A stretch of DNA of 64,000 nucleotides from Salminus brasiliensis (Eukaryota; Chordata; Actinopteri; Characiformes; Bryconidae): NCBI RefSeq assembly GCF_030463535.1, contig NC_132888.1, positions 5,138,081-5,202,080 on the forward strand, given 5' to 3'. A program made the translations under genes and the position numbers. The notes beneath the pieces were generated by a model that was not told the DNA's origin, did not search any database, and saw only the letters and a program-made list of their open reading frames with translations. The stretch's first letter is position 1; every line of letters starts with the position of its first letter. Shown one piece after another: positions 46,261 to 56,084 of the stretch.

Positions 46261-46500
46261 CACAAGTTTTTTATACGTTTTTAGTCTTTTGTTGTAACAT
46301 CGACACTGTGAATAACCAATAAATGAGGTTTCTACAGCACCAAACAGGAAGCACCTTACTGTCCACATTCATTTAACCAGGGTCATGTGTCATTCTGTCA
46401 CTTCTTTTTTTGAACAAACTACTTCACAAACAAACAAGGGCAGCCATGGCCAAAAGATGTTTCTGTTTTAGCTCTAATGTTTAACAGTTTCTCTTCTTGT

Positions 46501-46588
46501 AGGTTTCCACCAGGAGCCTGATGGGAAATTATGTCATAAAGAATTTTGTTGCAGTTTTCCAAAGATGCTCAGTCTTTGCAGAATCATC
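46501..46588 (+). other. Exon-like segment of unknown gene
   Basis: A pyrimidine-rich acceptor (tttctcttcttgtag) and a good donor (ATCT|GTAAGTAA) flank an 88-base segment with two open frames; one reads HQEPDGKLCHKEFCCSF, a Cys-containing stretch. I cannot assign a family and no partner exon is visible. It may be a lone relic or a coincidence. Confidence 0.2.
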
Positions 46589-46644
46589 TGTAAGTAATGG
46601 CAAGTTGTCATTAAAGGGGAGAGAGAATTTAGTGTTTTGTCTGT

Positions 46645-46790
46645 TCAAGTATGTGGTTAGCCTAAGCTTAAGCCTAAGTACTGTTGGGCACTTGATCAAG
46701 GCCCATAACCCTCTCTGATCCAGGAGGATGCCAAAGCAAGGCAGACTCTCTCTGCTCTCTGACCCTAGCTTTCTAACCTAAAGGTACTTA
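46645..46790 (+). repeat. SINE tail fragment
   Basis: 'ttgatcaaggcccataaccc', 'tctctgatccaggagg' and 'ctgctctctgaccctagctt' in order are the tail region of a common fish SINE. Confidence 0.55.
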
Positions 46791-46924
46791 TTAATTAAAA
46801 AATAAATAAATTGGACCAAAAGTCCACAAGGTCAGAAACATTAAGTCATTTATCTTCAATCAAATCTCAAGTGTGAATTTCAAAGATTAAAATATCCAAA
46901 GATTAAAGCAAATAATTCTACAAA

Positions 46925-47140
46925 GACACTATGGGCCCTATCTTACACCCCACCAACAGGGCACCAATGGGCATAGCGGTCTCGAAATAAGGTGTGTTCA
47001 GGTAATTTTCTGGCATATTGCTCTCTTGGCAATGGAAAACACAGAAGCACCACTGACTGAAAACAACCTAGGCAGAAGTCAACAGTCAGACGTTTGTTGC
47101 GATCTTGGACTTAGTACATGCCTTTTATGCATTTTGAGCA
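46925..47140 (+). repeat. Possible DNA-transposon-derived repeat
   Basis: 'atgggccctatcttacaccc' and 'cgaaataaggtgtgttcagg' resemble a recurrent fish repeat. This is recognition from memory only. Confidence 0.35.
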
Positions 47141-48150
47141 GCACAAGGTGCACTTTTCTAGTTGTTACACTAGCAAAGACAAGACCCCCAAAAGTCTGCA
47201 TGTTGTGCAGTTGATGGCTCGCCCAAGATCAAGACCTAAAAAAGGGACCTACATGTTTAAACTGGGTATCCAATCAGCAAGTAGAATTAACCACTGCCCT
47301 GTACATGCACAGAAGGCACTCAATGCTTTATATTTGAGTAAATGTTGAATTTCTGATTGTAAATCAAATCTATGTGCAAGGAATTGCATTGTCAAATAGA
47401 ATAGCAATATTTTGGGAATTTATCAAGTAAGATTCTTCAAAACTGGATGTAAACATACAAGAATTCTGGATCATTATTTCTCAATACTTATGTAGACGGT
47501 GGCAATGATTTACTGGTATTAAAAAGCCCAAAGTAGGTCAGGAAAACATTTCCTATTTCATTATATAATTTGTCCAGTTTTGGTAAGCCTGTTCCTACTG
47601 TAGCCTCAGCTTTCTGTCCTTGACTGACAAAAGTGAAATCTGACATGGTCTTCTGCTTTTGTAGTCTGGTCAGTCTAGCCTTTCTCATCAATTTTCTCAA
47701 ATGTTTCCATCTGCAGAACTGCTACAAACTGAATGCTTTTTTCTGCATTTCATCACTCTGAGTAAACTCAAGAGATTGGGGTGCTGACAATCCAATAAGA
47801 TCAGCAGTTTTAAAAAAATACTCAAACTAGCCAACCTGTCCAACAGTCATGTCATGCTCAAAATCACCTGCTGGCCCATACCTGGATGATTTTATGCATT
47901 GCACTGCTGGCACACAATTGACTGATCAGTTACTTGCATGGACGAAAAGGTGTACAGTTCGACCAGTGTTTTGTGTAAGCCTTTTTTCATTTAGAGATCA
48001 CAGATAAAAATACATTAATTAGTAAAGATCATTAAAAACATTGCCTGGCCATGACAGAAAACACACTTCCTAAATTGATCCTTAAATGGGGCTCAATCTA
48101 ATGTATTAGTGATGCTTGGGCGTCACGAATGATGTAATTAAGGCAAATTG
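47141..48150. other. Gene-poor stretch upstream of receptor 1
   Basis: No gene or clear repeat recognised. Confidence 0.4.
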
Positions 48151-48156
48151 TTAACA

Positions 48157-48163
48157 TATAAAA
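48157..48163 (+). promoter_or_regulatory. Possible TATA box and 5' UTR exon of receptor 1
   Basis: TATAAAA at 48157. A plausible untranslated exon would end at 48266 (CAGCAG|GTAATA), and an acceptor (TTGTGTTGTGTAG) ends at 48365, 21 bases before the chosen ATG. Untranslated first exons are usual for odorant receptor genes. Confidence 0.35.
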
Positions 48164-48385
48164 GCACATTGCTTTAGCTGCCTGTCTGGTAGGGAGGAGA
48201 CATGTCTGCTCTCCTTTACATTACTTTTTTGCTGTCTTCACATCTTTTGTCTTTTGTACACAGCAGGTAATAGAATTTGTTTTGTCTATATGTACTCATT
48301 TGAAAGCATTTAAAAGCATCATTCGTGGGATTGCTAAACTGTTTGTTGCATATTGTGTTGTGTAGATCAAAGTGCATGCGTTCCA

Positions 48386-49321
48386 ATGGAAAACATATCT
48401 TTTTCAATTGACCTGGAGCTCAGTTTGAACCCCTTCTTTATCCCGTCTGGTGCAAAATATCCCATATTTTTCCTTGGACTTTTTATCTACATTTTTTGCC
48501 TTTTCTGCAACATGAGTCTTTTGCTTCTTATCATAATGCAACAGAGCCTCCACAAGCCCATGTATTTCATTCTGCTCAGCCTTCCTCTGAATGACCTCAT
48601 TGGAATTACTGCCATGCTTCCCAAAGTGTTGTCAGACATTGTAACTGAAACCAACAAAATCTATTATCCTCTATGTGTTCTTCAAGGCTTCCTGCTCCAT
48701 ATGTATGCAGGTGCTCTTTTGTTCATCCTGGCAGCCCTGGCTTTTGATCGCTATGTAGCCATCTGCCTGCCACTGCATTACAACTCACTTATGACACCCA
48801 GAGTTGTGGTATCTATCATAGGCTTAGTTTGGGGCCTGGACTTTGCCCTAATAGCTTCACTATTCTCCCTTCAGGACAAACTTCCCAGATGCAGAACCCA
48901 CATTATGAATGTCTTCTGTGATAATCCCTCACTAGTGTCACTTACCTGTGCTAATACTGTGATCAACAATGTTGTTGGCCTGCTCTACACTGCCATCATG
49001 CAAATTATAAGTGTTTCCATTCAGGCTTTTTCATATATAAAGATTCTATTGACCTGCTTGGCCACAAGTCGATCTGAGGCAAAGAGCAAAGCCATAAAAA
49101 CATGTGTGACACAGTTGGTTATTTTCCTCATATTTGAAATTGTTGGGACTTTTAAAATTATCTCGCACAGGTTTACAAATGTCTCCACAGATCTGCAGAA
49201 GATTATGGGCATGCTCATTTTTACAGTGTCTCCATTTCTGAATCCAGTAGTTTATGGATTGAACACCAGTGAAGTGCGAAACACTTTCTTAAGGGTTTTA
49301 CGCAGGAAGATTTTTGCTTAA
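48386..49321 (+). CDS. Odorant receptor 1 (class A GPCR, single coding exon)
   Basis: A seven-helix odorant receptor that would sit in the ciliary membrane of olfactory neurons and signal through Golf. It is 311 residues from the Met at 48386, which gives the usual short N-terminus with an N-glycosylation site (MENIS); an in-frame Met at 48353 lies before a likely splice acceptor. Family motifs: LHKPMYF at the end of loop 1, the conserved Cys in YPLCVL before helix 3, FDRYVAICLPLHYN at helix 3 / loop 2 (canonical MAYDRYVAIC), SEAKSKAIKTC in helix 6 and PFLNPVVYGLNTSEVR in helix 7. No frameshift. A 113-base fragment of it is repeated 0.65 kb downstream. It is clearly diverged from receptors 2 and 3. 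The exact teleost OR subfamily cannot be set without a tree. Confidence 0.93.
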   Translation: MENISFSIDLELSLNPFFIPSGAKYPIFFLGLFIYIFCLFCNMSLLLLIIMQQSLHKPMYFILLSLPLNDLIGITAMLPKVLSDIVTETNKIYYPLCVLQGFLLHMYAGALLFILAALAFDRYVAICLPLHYNSLMTPRVVVSIIGLVWGLDFALIASLFSLQDKLPRCRTHIMNVFCDNPSLVSLTCANTVINNVVGLLYTAIMQIISVSIQAFSYIKILLTCLATSRSEAKSKAIKTCVTQLVIFLIFEIVGTFKIISHRFTNVSTDLQKIMGMLIFTVSPFLNPVVYGLNTSEVRNTFLRVLRRKIFA

Positions 49322-49434
49322 AAGTCAGTTTACATATGGTGCATATGTGTTTGTGTTTTAATTTGAACATACATTCTCAACAACAAAAATGCTTTAAAGT
49401 AAAAATTTACATTTTATTAAAGATCTCAAAAGAT

Positions 49435-49547
49435 CTCACTTATGACACCCAGAGTTGTGGTGTCTATCATTGGCTTAGTTTGGGGCCTGGACTTTGCCCT
49501 AATAGCTTCACTATTCTCCCTTCAGGACAAACTTCCCAGATGCAGAA
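49435..49547 (+). pseudogene. 113-bp duplicate fragment of odorant receptor 1
   Basis: Matches 48784-48896 (helix 4 / loop 2: SLMTPRVVVSIIGLVWGLDF onward) at 111 of 113 bases, displaced by exactly 651 bases. The sequences on both sides are unrelated to the receptor. The open frame that runs on to 49825 is incidental. Confidence 0.9.
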
Positions 49548-50594
49548 TCTTAAATATGTCCATTTTTTATTATATTGTATTTAAACAAGGCTTAATAAAC
49601 TTCACCTTCAGAAAAATGGTCTTAGAATGCAGTAACAAAGAAATGCAAGATGAATTAAGCCTAAATATTTGTATTAATATTTGTGTAGATTACAAAGCTT
49701 GTAATCCTCTGAATGACTTTTATTGCAATTATTATGTATTAGTGTATTTCTACCAATGTATGCGCCAATTGATAAATAGAAAGGTTTATTTAATTAAACA
49801 TTATATCAGCTCATGTATGATGTAATATTGAGTTCAAATCTGTAATTGAATGCTGTCACTTCCAATTTGTACATTTGTATCATGATTCTCATACTGGGCT
49901 ACTATTTTGCTGCTTTAATAGTGTTTTTTTTTTTTTTTTTTTTTTTTTTTTCTCCAGCTATGCACATGCAGTAACTCATGATTCCAGTTTTTGATTCTAC
50001 TTATTTTCATGGTGTCCATATGAAATGTTTCTCAATGTTGTTTCCTCATTTTTAAATAAATTGTGGTAAATGCACTGCACTTAAAAAGTATTTGTGTTTT
50101 GATTGCTAAAGTTGGTTAAAGTCTGTTGCATGTAAAAATGAAAATATCCCACTACCCGACTATTTTGACTTAGATGAACATATATGATCATTTTTTAGTT
50201 TAGTCTGTTGCCATTGAGAACTACATAGTGATTGTCCCATGCAAGCACATGTCATCAATAGCTCAGACCTCTAACCACTAAGCCACAACTGCCCTAAGTA
50301 AACTAATGAAGGAAATAATAACTTTATTTTAAACACGCAAGGTTATTCCCTATCAGCTGGAATTTTGGGTTAAAGCCTGTGACAAATGAAAAAAAATATT
50401 GATTGAGGTATAATTATAGATAAAATATAATTAACTGTGACAAAATCTTTTAATTAATTTATTCAAAGTAAAAACTAAACTTATGGTAAAAAAGTTTATG
50501 GTGTTTATAATTAATTCATAAGTTAATTTATAATTTTACTTGACTAATGGTAATGGTACCACTAACACAAACAGTGAATCAATAGATGGGCTAT
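49548..50594. other. Gene-poor stretch
   Basis: Holds an AATAAA at 49594-49599 that could serve receptor 1, a run of 30 T at 49923-49952 and the SINE at 50195-50300. Confidence 0.45.
50195..50300 (-). repeat. tRNA-derived SINE head
   Basis: On the minus strand 'tggcttagtggttagaggtc' is a tRNA-like box A region. The body past it is degenerate. Confidence 0.45.
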
Positions 50595-51019
50595 AGTGTA
50601 CTTACACATAGGGTCCAGCCAATCCCCTTCACCCAAAATACTAATCACCCAAATATGGATGAAAGGGATGGGCTGGACCCAATGTGTATGTATAGAGACT
50701 ACAGGAGAAACACTGTAATTTCCCATAGACTGTTCAGAATGTTTTAGAAGGTATAAAATCACATTTCTCTAAATTCCTTATAAAATATTCAAAATAAACA
50801 ATACCACTTCTCTACAACAAGACTGGAGCCATTTGTGGGAAGCTGTTATACTGTGAAGATGGAAGGGCTTTACTGTACTGCACCATTTGCATTGGACTGT
50901 ATGGCAGGTAACATAAAGAGTAAAGCAGACAAAACAGCTCAGAAGTCTTCTCATCACCACTCAAAAAGCAAGGTTACATTAAAGAATTACCAACTCACAG
51001 GACAAATAGAGGAGTGAAC

Positions 51020-52192
51020 ATTGTGGAGTGGATTTTTTTTCACAATTCATTTTAATGAAAAAATATAGAAGATAGTGTTTGCTCTAAATGTGAACCAATT
51101 TGAACCTTTGGTGGTTAAAGTGGACCAGTTAGAGGTGTGCATCCTAGGTGTGTTAAAGGATAGAGAGCAAGAGTCACTAATAGCAGCCCCGGATGCCTTG
51201 GGGAGAGTTAGCACCCCAAACCACACTCTGGTGTTAGAACACTGGGTGAGGTCGATGGCATAGCGCTAGCGCTAAGGCCAAAGCTAGTCCACCGGAACAC
51301 CACACCCACACCACAATAATCTAAATATTCTACTTCAAAGCTCAGTATTAAAAGACCATGATCTAATCTCCTATGAGCTACATCTTAGGCAAAATATTCA
51401 TTTGTCCGCCCGCCCAAACAGTGCAGAAACTAGAGCAGAAATGGTGGACGACCAAACTAAAGGTGTTCCACTCTGCCTGGAAGGAGAGCCTTAGTGGGTA
51501 TAGACAGGCACTCATTAAAGCTCGCTCAGCATATTTGGCTCACTGAATTGCAAAAACAATACTAACAGTACTTCTTAGTGAGATTTCTAAACTTAAGTCA
51601 GGCACATACTCAACCTCAGATCCCAGTAATGTTTTATGGACTATTTAAATAATAAAATAGAAAATAATAGACAACAAATCCAACCCTCCTTATTAAATCC
51701 AAATTCCAATCAGACCCCATCATAGCACTGAGACAGACCTAGTAAAGATTGCAAACCATCTGCTTCTTGCCTCTGATCAAGGCTACATATCTTTATTAGC
51801 CCTACTCAACCTCAGTGCAGCCTTAGTGTGATCAACACTATAGATCACACTATTCTCTTAGAAAGGTTAAAGAACATGGTTGGAATCACAGGGACAACTC
51901 TATCATGGTTCAAATCATATCTAACCAAACACTATCAGTTTGTAAAGATAAAAGATTGATCTCCAGATTACACAAAAGTGAGATATGTAGTTCTGCAAGG
52001 CTCTATTTTAGGACCGCTATTATTTACATTCTACATGTACAATTAAAAGCAGACATGTTATATCAGCCAAACCTGATGATAAATCTAGATTAAAGAAAAT
52101 TGAGAACTGTGTAAAGGATATAAAACTTTGAATGTCACATAACTTCTTTCTTCTTAACAGTAACAAAACAGAGGTTTTTCTTTTGGGATCCA
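51020..52192 (+). mobile_element. L2/CR1-like LINE fragment
   Basis: Plus-strand translation in shifting frames gives reverse-transcriptase blocks: 'WTTKLKVFHSAW...YRQALIKARSAYLA' (about 51450-51540), 'TIDHTILLERLKNMVGITGT' (about 51840-51900), a broken QGSILGPLLF block (about 51990-52030) and 'HNFFLLNSNKTEVFLLGSK' (about 52138-52192). Multiple stops. It is absent from the equivalent place in block B. Confidence 0.75.
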
Positions 52193-52297
52193 AATGGGAT
52201 TTTTCAGCCTGAGAGGTGTTTTGTTGTTTTTTTTTTAAACAATGGACTTGCAGAGTAATCAGCTGGGATTTAGAAGGGGCTTGTCTCATGTAGGAAG

Positions 52298-52306
52298 TAT
52301 ATAAAA
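52298..52306 (+). promoter_or_regulatory. Possible TATA box and 5' UTR intron of receptor 2
   Basis: TATATAAAA lies 292 bases before the ATG. A possible untranslated intron runs from a donor at 52446 (TCTGG|GTAAGC) to an acceptor at 52555 (CTACTGTAG). The same position near 60206 in block B reads GTGAATAAAA, and the intron region is deleted there. Confidence 0.35.
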
Positions 52307-52589
52307 CTGCCATGCAAGGTAGAATACGTACTTGATGCACACTTACATGTGTGAACTGTTACATGTCTGAGGCAATGTTCTCCATTATGCTTAATTTCTA
52401 GCTAAATATTGTGATCAGAGTATTTGGCATGCAGGCCTCTTCTGGGTAAGCCATCCTCTTACTACTTAATATAAAAAGATTAGATCACACGAATAAACTG
52501 TATGATCAGATGTTTCTTTTTGTTCAGAATTGTTGCTTTCTTCCTCCTACTGTAGGTCCTTTTAAACTTGAAGTATAACAAAACACACA

Positions 52590-53552
52590 ATGGAATCTAA
52601 TTTGTCCATATATACAACTCTCCTGACTTTGGAATCATTGGAAATACCTTCATCTAACATTATTCCTGCATTCATATTTGGAACTCTTACATATTGTCTT
52701 ATTTTGTTCTTTAACATGACTGTATTGCTAACAATTGTTTTCAACAAGAAACTTCATAAGCCAATGTATATTCTGTTGTTAAATATGCCGGTCAATGATA
52801 TAATGGGTGCCACTGTCTTTTTTCCTCAGCAGATGTTTAGTATACTGACTCAGAATAGATCAATCACCTACTCTGCTTGTTTTGCGGAAGCCTTTTTTAC
52901 ACATCTGTATGGAACTGCCTTAACTAACATTCTCACTGCTATGGCTTATGACAGATATGTTGCCATTTGTTGTCCATTGAAGTATAACACCTTGATGTCC
53001 TCAAATAACCTGTTGAAAATAATCATTCTAATATGGAGTCTTGATGTTACTATGATTAGTATCATTTTTTCACTGAGTTTCCGCAGACACATTTGTGGCA
53101 CAAAAATTGTTGACATTTTCTGCAATAATCCATCCTTATTGAAGCTCATTTGTGGAGACATAAGGGTTAACAACTATTTTGGGCTTCTAACAACATTTTT
53201 ACAACAAGGATTTACAGTGCTTACAGTGTTATTCACATATGTCCAAATCTTAATCACAGTTGTCTATAAAAGACAGTCTGAGGCTAAAAGTAAAGCAATT
53301 CAGACATGTGGTACACACCTAGTTGTCTTTTTATGCTTTGAGTTCAACTTACTCTTTGCCCTGGTTGCTCACAGATTTGAGTCAACATCTCCAAGCCTTA
53401 GAAGAGCTTTAGGTGCATCCATAATGATATTTCCCCCTATTCTTAACCCTCTAATATATGGACTGAAAACCAAGGAAATTAGACAGAATTTAATTTTCTT
53501 CTCCAAGAAAAAGGTTTCCCCCAAGAAACAAAAAAAGAAAAGTAGAAATTAA
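52590..53552 (+). CDS. Odorant receptor 2 (class A GPCR, single coding exon)
   Basis: 320 residues, intact. It starts MESNLS with an N-glycosylation site. Motifs: LHKPMYI after helix 1, the Cys in YSACFAEAF, MAYDRYVAICCPLKYNTL at helix 3 / loop 2, SEAKSKAIQTCGTHL in helix 6, PPILNPLIYGLKTKEIR in helix 7 and a Lys-rich cytoplasmic tail. Intracellular loop 2 and the second extracellular loop (RRHICGTKIVDIFC) carry the Cys pattern of teleost ORs. It lies in block A and is about 88% identical to receptor 3 by eye, so the two are recent paralogs. Receptor 1 is much more distant. A TATA-like box and a 5' UTR intron can be proposed upstream. The ligand is unknown. Confidence 0.95.
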   Translation: MESNLSIYTTLLTLESLEIPSSNIIPAFIFGTLTYCLILFFNMTVLLTIVFNKKLHKPMYILLLNMPVNDIMGATVFFPQQMFSILTQNRSITYSACFAEAFFTHLYGTALTNILTAMAYDRYVAICCPLKYNTLMSSNNLLKIIILIWSLDVTMISIIFSLSFRRHICGTKIVDIFCNNPSLLKLICGDIRVNNYFGLLTTFLQQGFTVLTVLFTYVQILITVVYKRQSEAKSKAIQTCGTHLVVFLCFEFNLLFALVAHRFESTSPSLRRALGASIMIFPPILNPLIYGLKTKEIRQNLIFFSKKKVSPKKQKKKSRN

Positions 53553-53594
53553 GGTTTATTTATTTTAGCTCCTGTTAGTGATGTTAATATGACT

Positions 53595-53599
<5 letters not shown>

Positions 53600-53667
<68 letters not shown>
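53600..53667. repeat. (TA)n microsatellite
   Basis: About 34 units, directly downstream of receptor 2; block B has a poly-T run in about the same position. Confidence 0.95.
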
Positions 53668-53670
<3 letters not shown>

Positions 53671-54059
53671 GCTGTATTATCAATTTGGACAAAAAAATAT
53701 TTTCCATGCACACAAAATCGGCTTAAATGTATTTTTTTTATATATAAATAAGGTCACAGTGAACCTTGTAGAGTCAGAATTGTGTATGGTGTTGATCAGC
53801 AAAATGAAACATCTAAAGTGATAAAAGTCTAGAAGCTCTGTCACAAAAACATGTGGAAATGGTTACAAATATACTCTACCTGTACTTTTAAGAGTGTAAA
53901 AAAACACAGCTTAAAGCCTGTCATTGCATCATTTAGTAGCAGATTCATTAGTTAAAATGAAAGTAAAAGTTAAATGCATTTTTGCCAATGTTTTGTCAAT
54001 CAATATATTTCTGCAAGTTAATTTTGTTTGTTTCCCATGTACATAAAAAAAAAATAAAA

Positions 54060-54890
54060 CAATGTGGATCTATATATATGAAACTATATGGATTGTAAAA
54101 CTTCACTGACACCAAGTCCATTTTGGGATGGTCTTTAATAGACGATTGTCCTGTCCAGGGGGCATTCCAGCCTTGTACCCAGTGATGTCAGGTAAGCTCT
54201 GGACTCACTGTGACACCGACTAGGAGGAAGCAAATAAGATGAATGAATGGAATGTAATTTGTTATTTGATCTGACCACATTCCATGCAATGAGTAATTAA
54301 TAAATAATTAATAAAATCCTATTTAAAAAGATGGCCTAATCATTTTAACTTTATAGGTATTTGATTTTACTATTTCACTTTAAAACAAATGTATTGTCAT
54401 TCCTTCTTAACATGTTGAGATTCTCGAATATAAAGGTTAAAGGATAAAGGATAAAGGTGCACGTATTCGTATATTCGTATATTCGTATTCGAATATGGTG
54501 CTACAGTACCATGAAAGAACAGCAGACAATTTTTAACAAGAATTTAAATACAGACAATAGTTTTAACAAAACACTAAATAATTAACTGTACAAAACACTA
54601 TAATAATAACTATACAAACATTAAGCACAGGACATGGAAACTATTGTACATGTATTTTATTAGTGCTTACAAAAGCATAAATATTCAAGATTACTAATAC
54701 TAATATGTACACAGGAGTATACATCTACATTATCATAAATTGTTTACAACTCTTTCTTATTTTAAAGATTATATGTTTGCCCAGTTTTACATAGGAAATC
54801 TTTATTTTTAATGAAAATACATACTTAATCATTTATATAAATTCAATATAAGGTCCAGCATTTGTATTTAATACTAATACTCATTGGGAC
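54060..54890 (+). other. Segment present in block A but not B
   Basis: Holds an R5 tail copy (54140-54262: 'ctgtccagggggcattccag', 'gatgaatgaatgg') and the start of an R7 copy (54430-54470: 'ggataaaggtgcacgtattc'). The rest is AT-rich and unrecognised. Confidence 0.6.
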
Positions 54891-55794
54891 ACACACTGAC
54901 ACCCTCTCATGCTAAATCATTCTGTGGCTTGTTCTGTCAGTTAAACAAAGATAAAATACAAAACAAGAAATGTTCAATGATTTGATGTTTTGATAACAAA
55001 TTCATTGGTTGAAAGGTCAAAGTAATAGTTACGTATGCATTAAGCATAATTTAGGCTAGGCATAAGAAAATGAATGTGTGTGGTACGATGTAATTGACTG
55101 ACCCTAAGACCTTATGACAGGCCCAGAGAGAAAGCTGAACCAGGCAAGTGGACAAATAAATGACATGGTCGATGTTCCTCCTTTATCAAGGCAAATGATA
55201 TCACCCTCTCAGTTTAAGACATTTTTAGGGAGCTTCTGCTCAATAGGTTCTGTCAAGTAGTCAGATCTCACTTTAAGGTCTAAAATGGCTGTCAGTCAGG
55301 GGTAATTGTTTGAAGGGCTGTAGTTGTCTAGGCAGGTACTGGGGAGCTAGGTCAAAATATGTGGTGTTGCTGTGTACAGATGTTTTTCAACAGGACTAGG
55401 CTTACTCTGCCCCAGGCCCACACCTGCTTAGGCAGGTCCACTGGGCCATGCAGCTGTGCTGGTTCATTAACACAGCTGACAAGGTACCTGAGTGGTGAAC
55501 AACTTCAGGCATTCGGTTATGGGTAGTCCTCAGCTTCAGTTGGGGCCCACATACCTCCTGGTGCCTGCCCCCTCCCTGTGAACCTGGCCCAGGGCCAGGG
55601 GCATCATGCATGAGCATGGGAGCAGTTGCACACCTAGTTAAACTAGGAGAGGGTGGTGTAACCTTGGTGCATCCAGCAGAGCCCTATCCCTTCCCCTGCT
55701 CTTTAAATATTCTTGCCAGCCCACACTAAAATAATTAAATAAATAAACTAAATGAGTGGCTTGGTGCAACATTTAATAAAAAAAAAAAATACTT

Positions 55795-55990
55795 ATCTTA
55801 TCTTTTGACATGACGGACCACAGCATCCTTATGTCTCGGTTGGAGCAATGTGTTGGTATATAAGACACTGCTTTGGATTGAGATTTTTCTGTCAGTCTTG
55901 GTGATCTTGTGTCCTCTTCAGCACCTCTCATATGTGGTTCCCCATGGTTCCATTCTTGGGCCAGTTTTGTTGTCACTCGATCACTCACTT
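55795..55990 (+). mobile_element. L2/CR1-like LINE fragment
   Basis: Blocks typical of the reverse transcriptase appear in shifting frames: 'FDMTDHSILMSRLEQCVG', 'DTALDWF' and 'VPHGSILGPVLLSL'. Only about 190 bases remain; it joins directly to a receptor fragment at about 55994. Confidence 0.7.
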
Positions 55991-55993
55991 AGT

Positions 55994-56082
55994 CTTGGTT
56001 GCTCACAGATTTTAGACAACATCCCCAATCCTACAAATGATCTTAGGTGCCTCTGTGATGATATCTTCTCCCAACTCCAATG
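55994..56082 (+). pseudogene. Odorant receptor fragment (helix 6 / loop 3 / helix 7 region)
   Basis: 'cttggttgctcacagatttt', 'aacatccccaatcct', 'cttaggtgc' and 'atgatat' align without gaps to the VAHRFES...ALG.SIMIFPP part of receptors 2 and 3 (for example 61101-61188). Identity is about 70% by eye. The reading frame is broken. It is too short and diverged to come from the block A/B duplication itself. Confidence 0.65.
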
Positions 56083-56084
56083 TT

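Larger units (their letters stand above)
50595..55685 (+). repeat. Segmental duplication, block A (contains receptor 2)
   Basis: Collinear with block B (59480-62632). Shared stretches include 'cttctctacaacaagactgg' (50805 and 59676), the 'cagagtaatcag.tgggatt' leader region, the receptor gene, 'agtcagaattgtg.atggtg' downstream, and a 3' section with 'gctgacaaggtac.tgagtg' and 'tggtgcatccagcag'. Block A is longer because of the LINE insertion (51020-52192), a TA array and an extra segment at about 54060-54890. Confidence 0.9.

Noticed and set aside
46521-46718. 65-codon open frame as a gene
   Set aside because: It runs across a plausible splice donor and into SINE sequence; only the 88-base exon-like part is kept as a weak candidate.
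49442-49825. 127-codon frame as a separate receptor gene
   Set aside because: Only the first 35 codons are receptor sequence (a 113-bp duplicate); the rest is AT-rich non-coding sequence.
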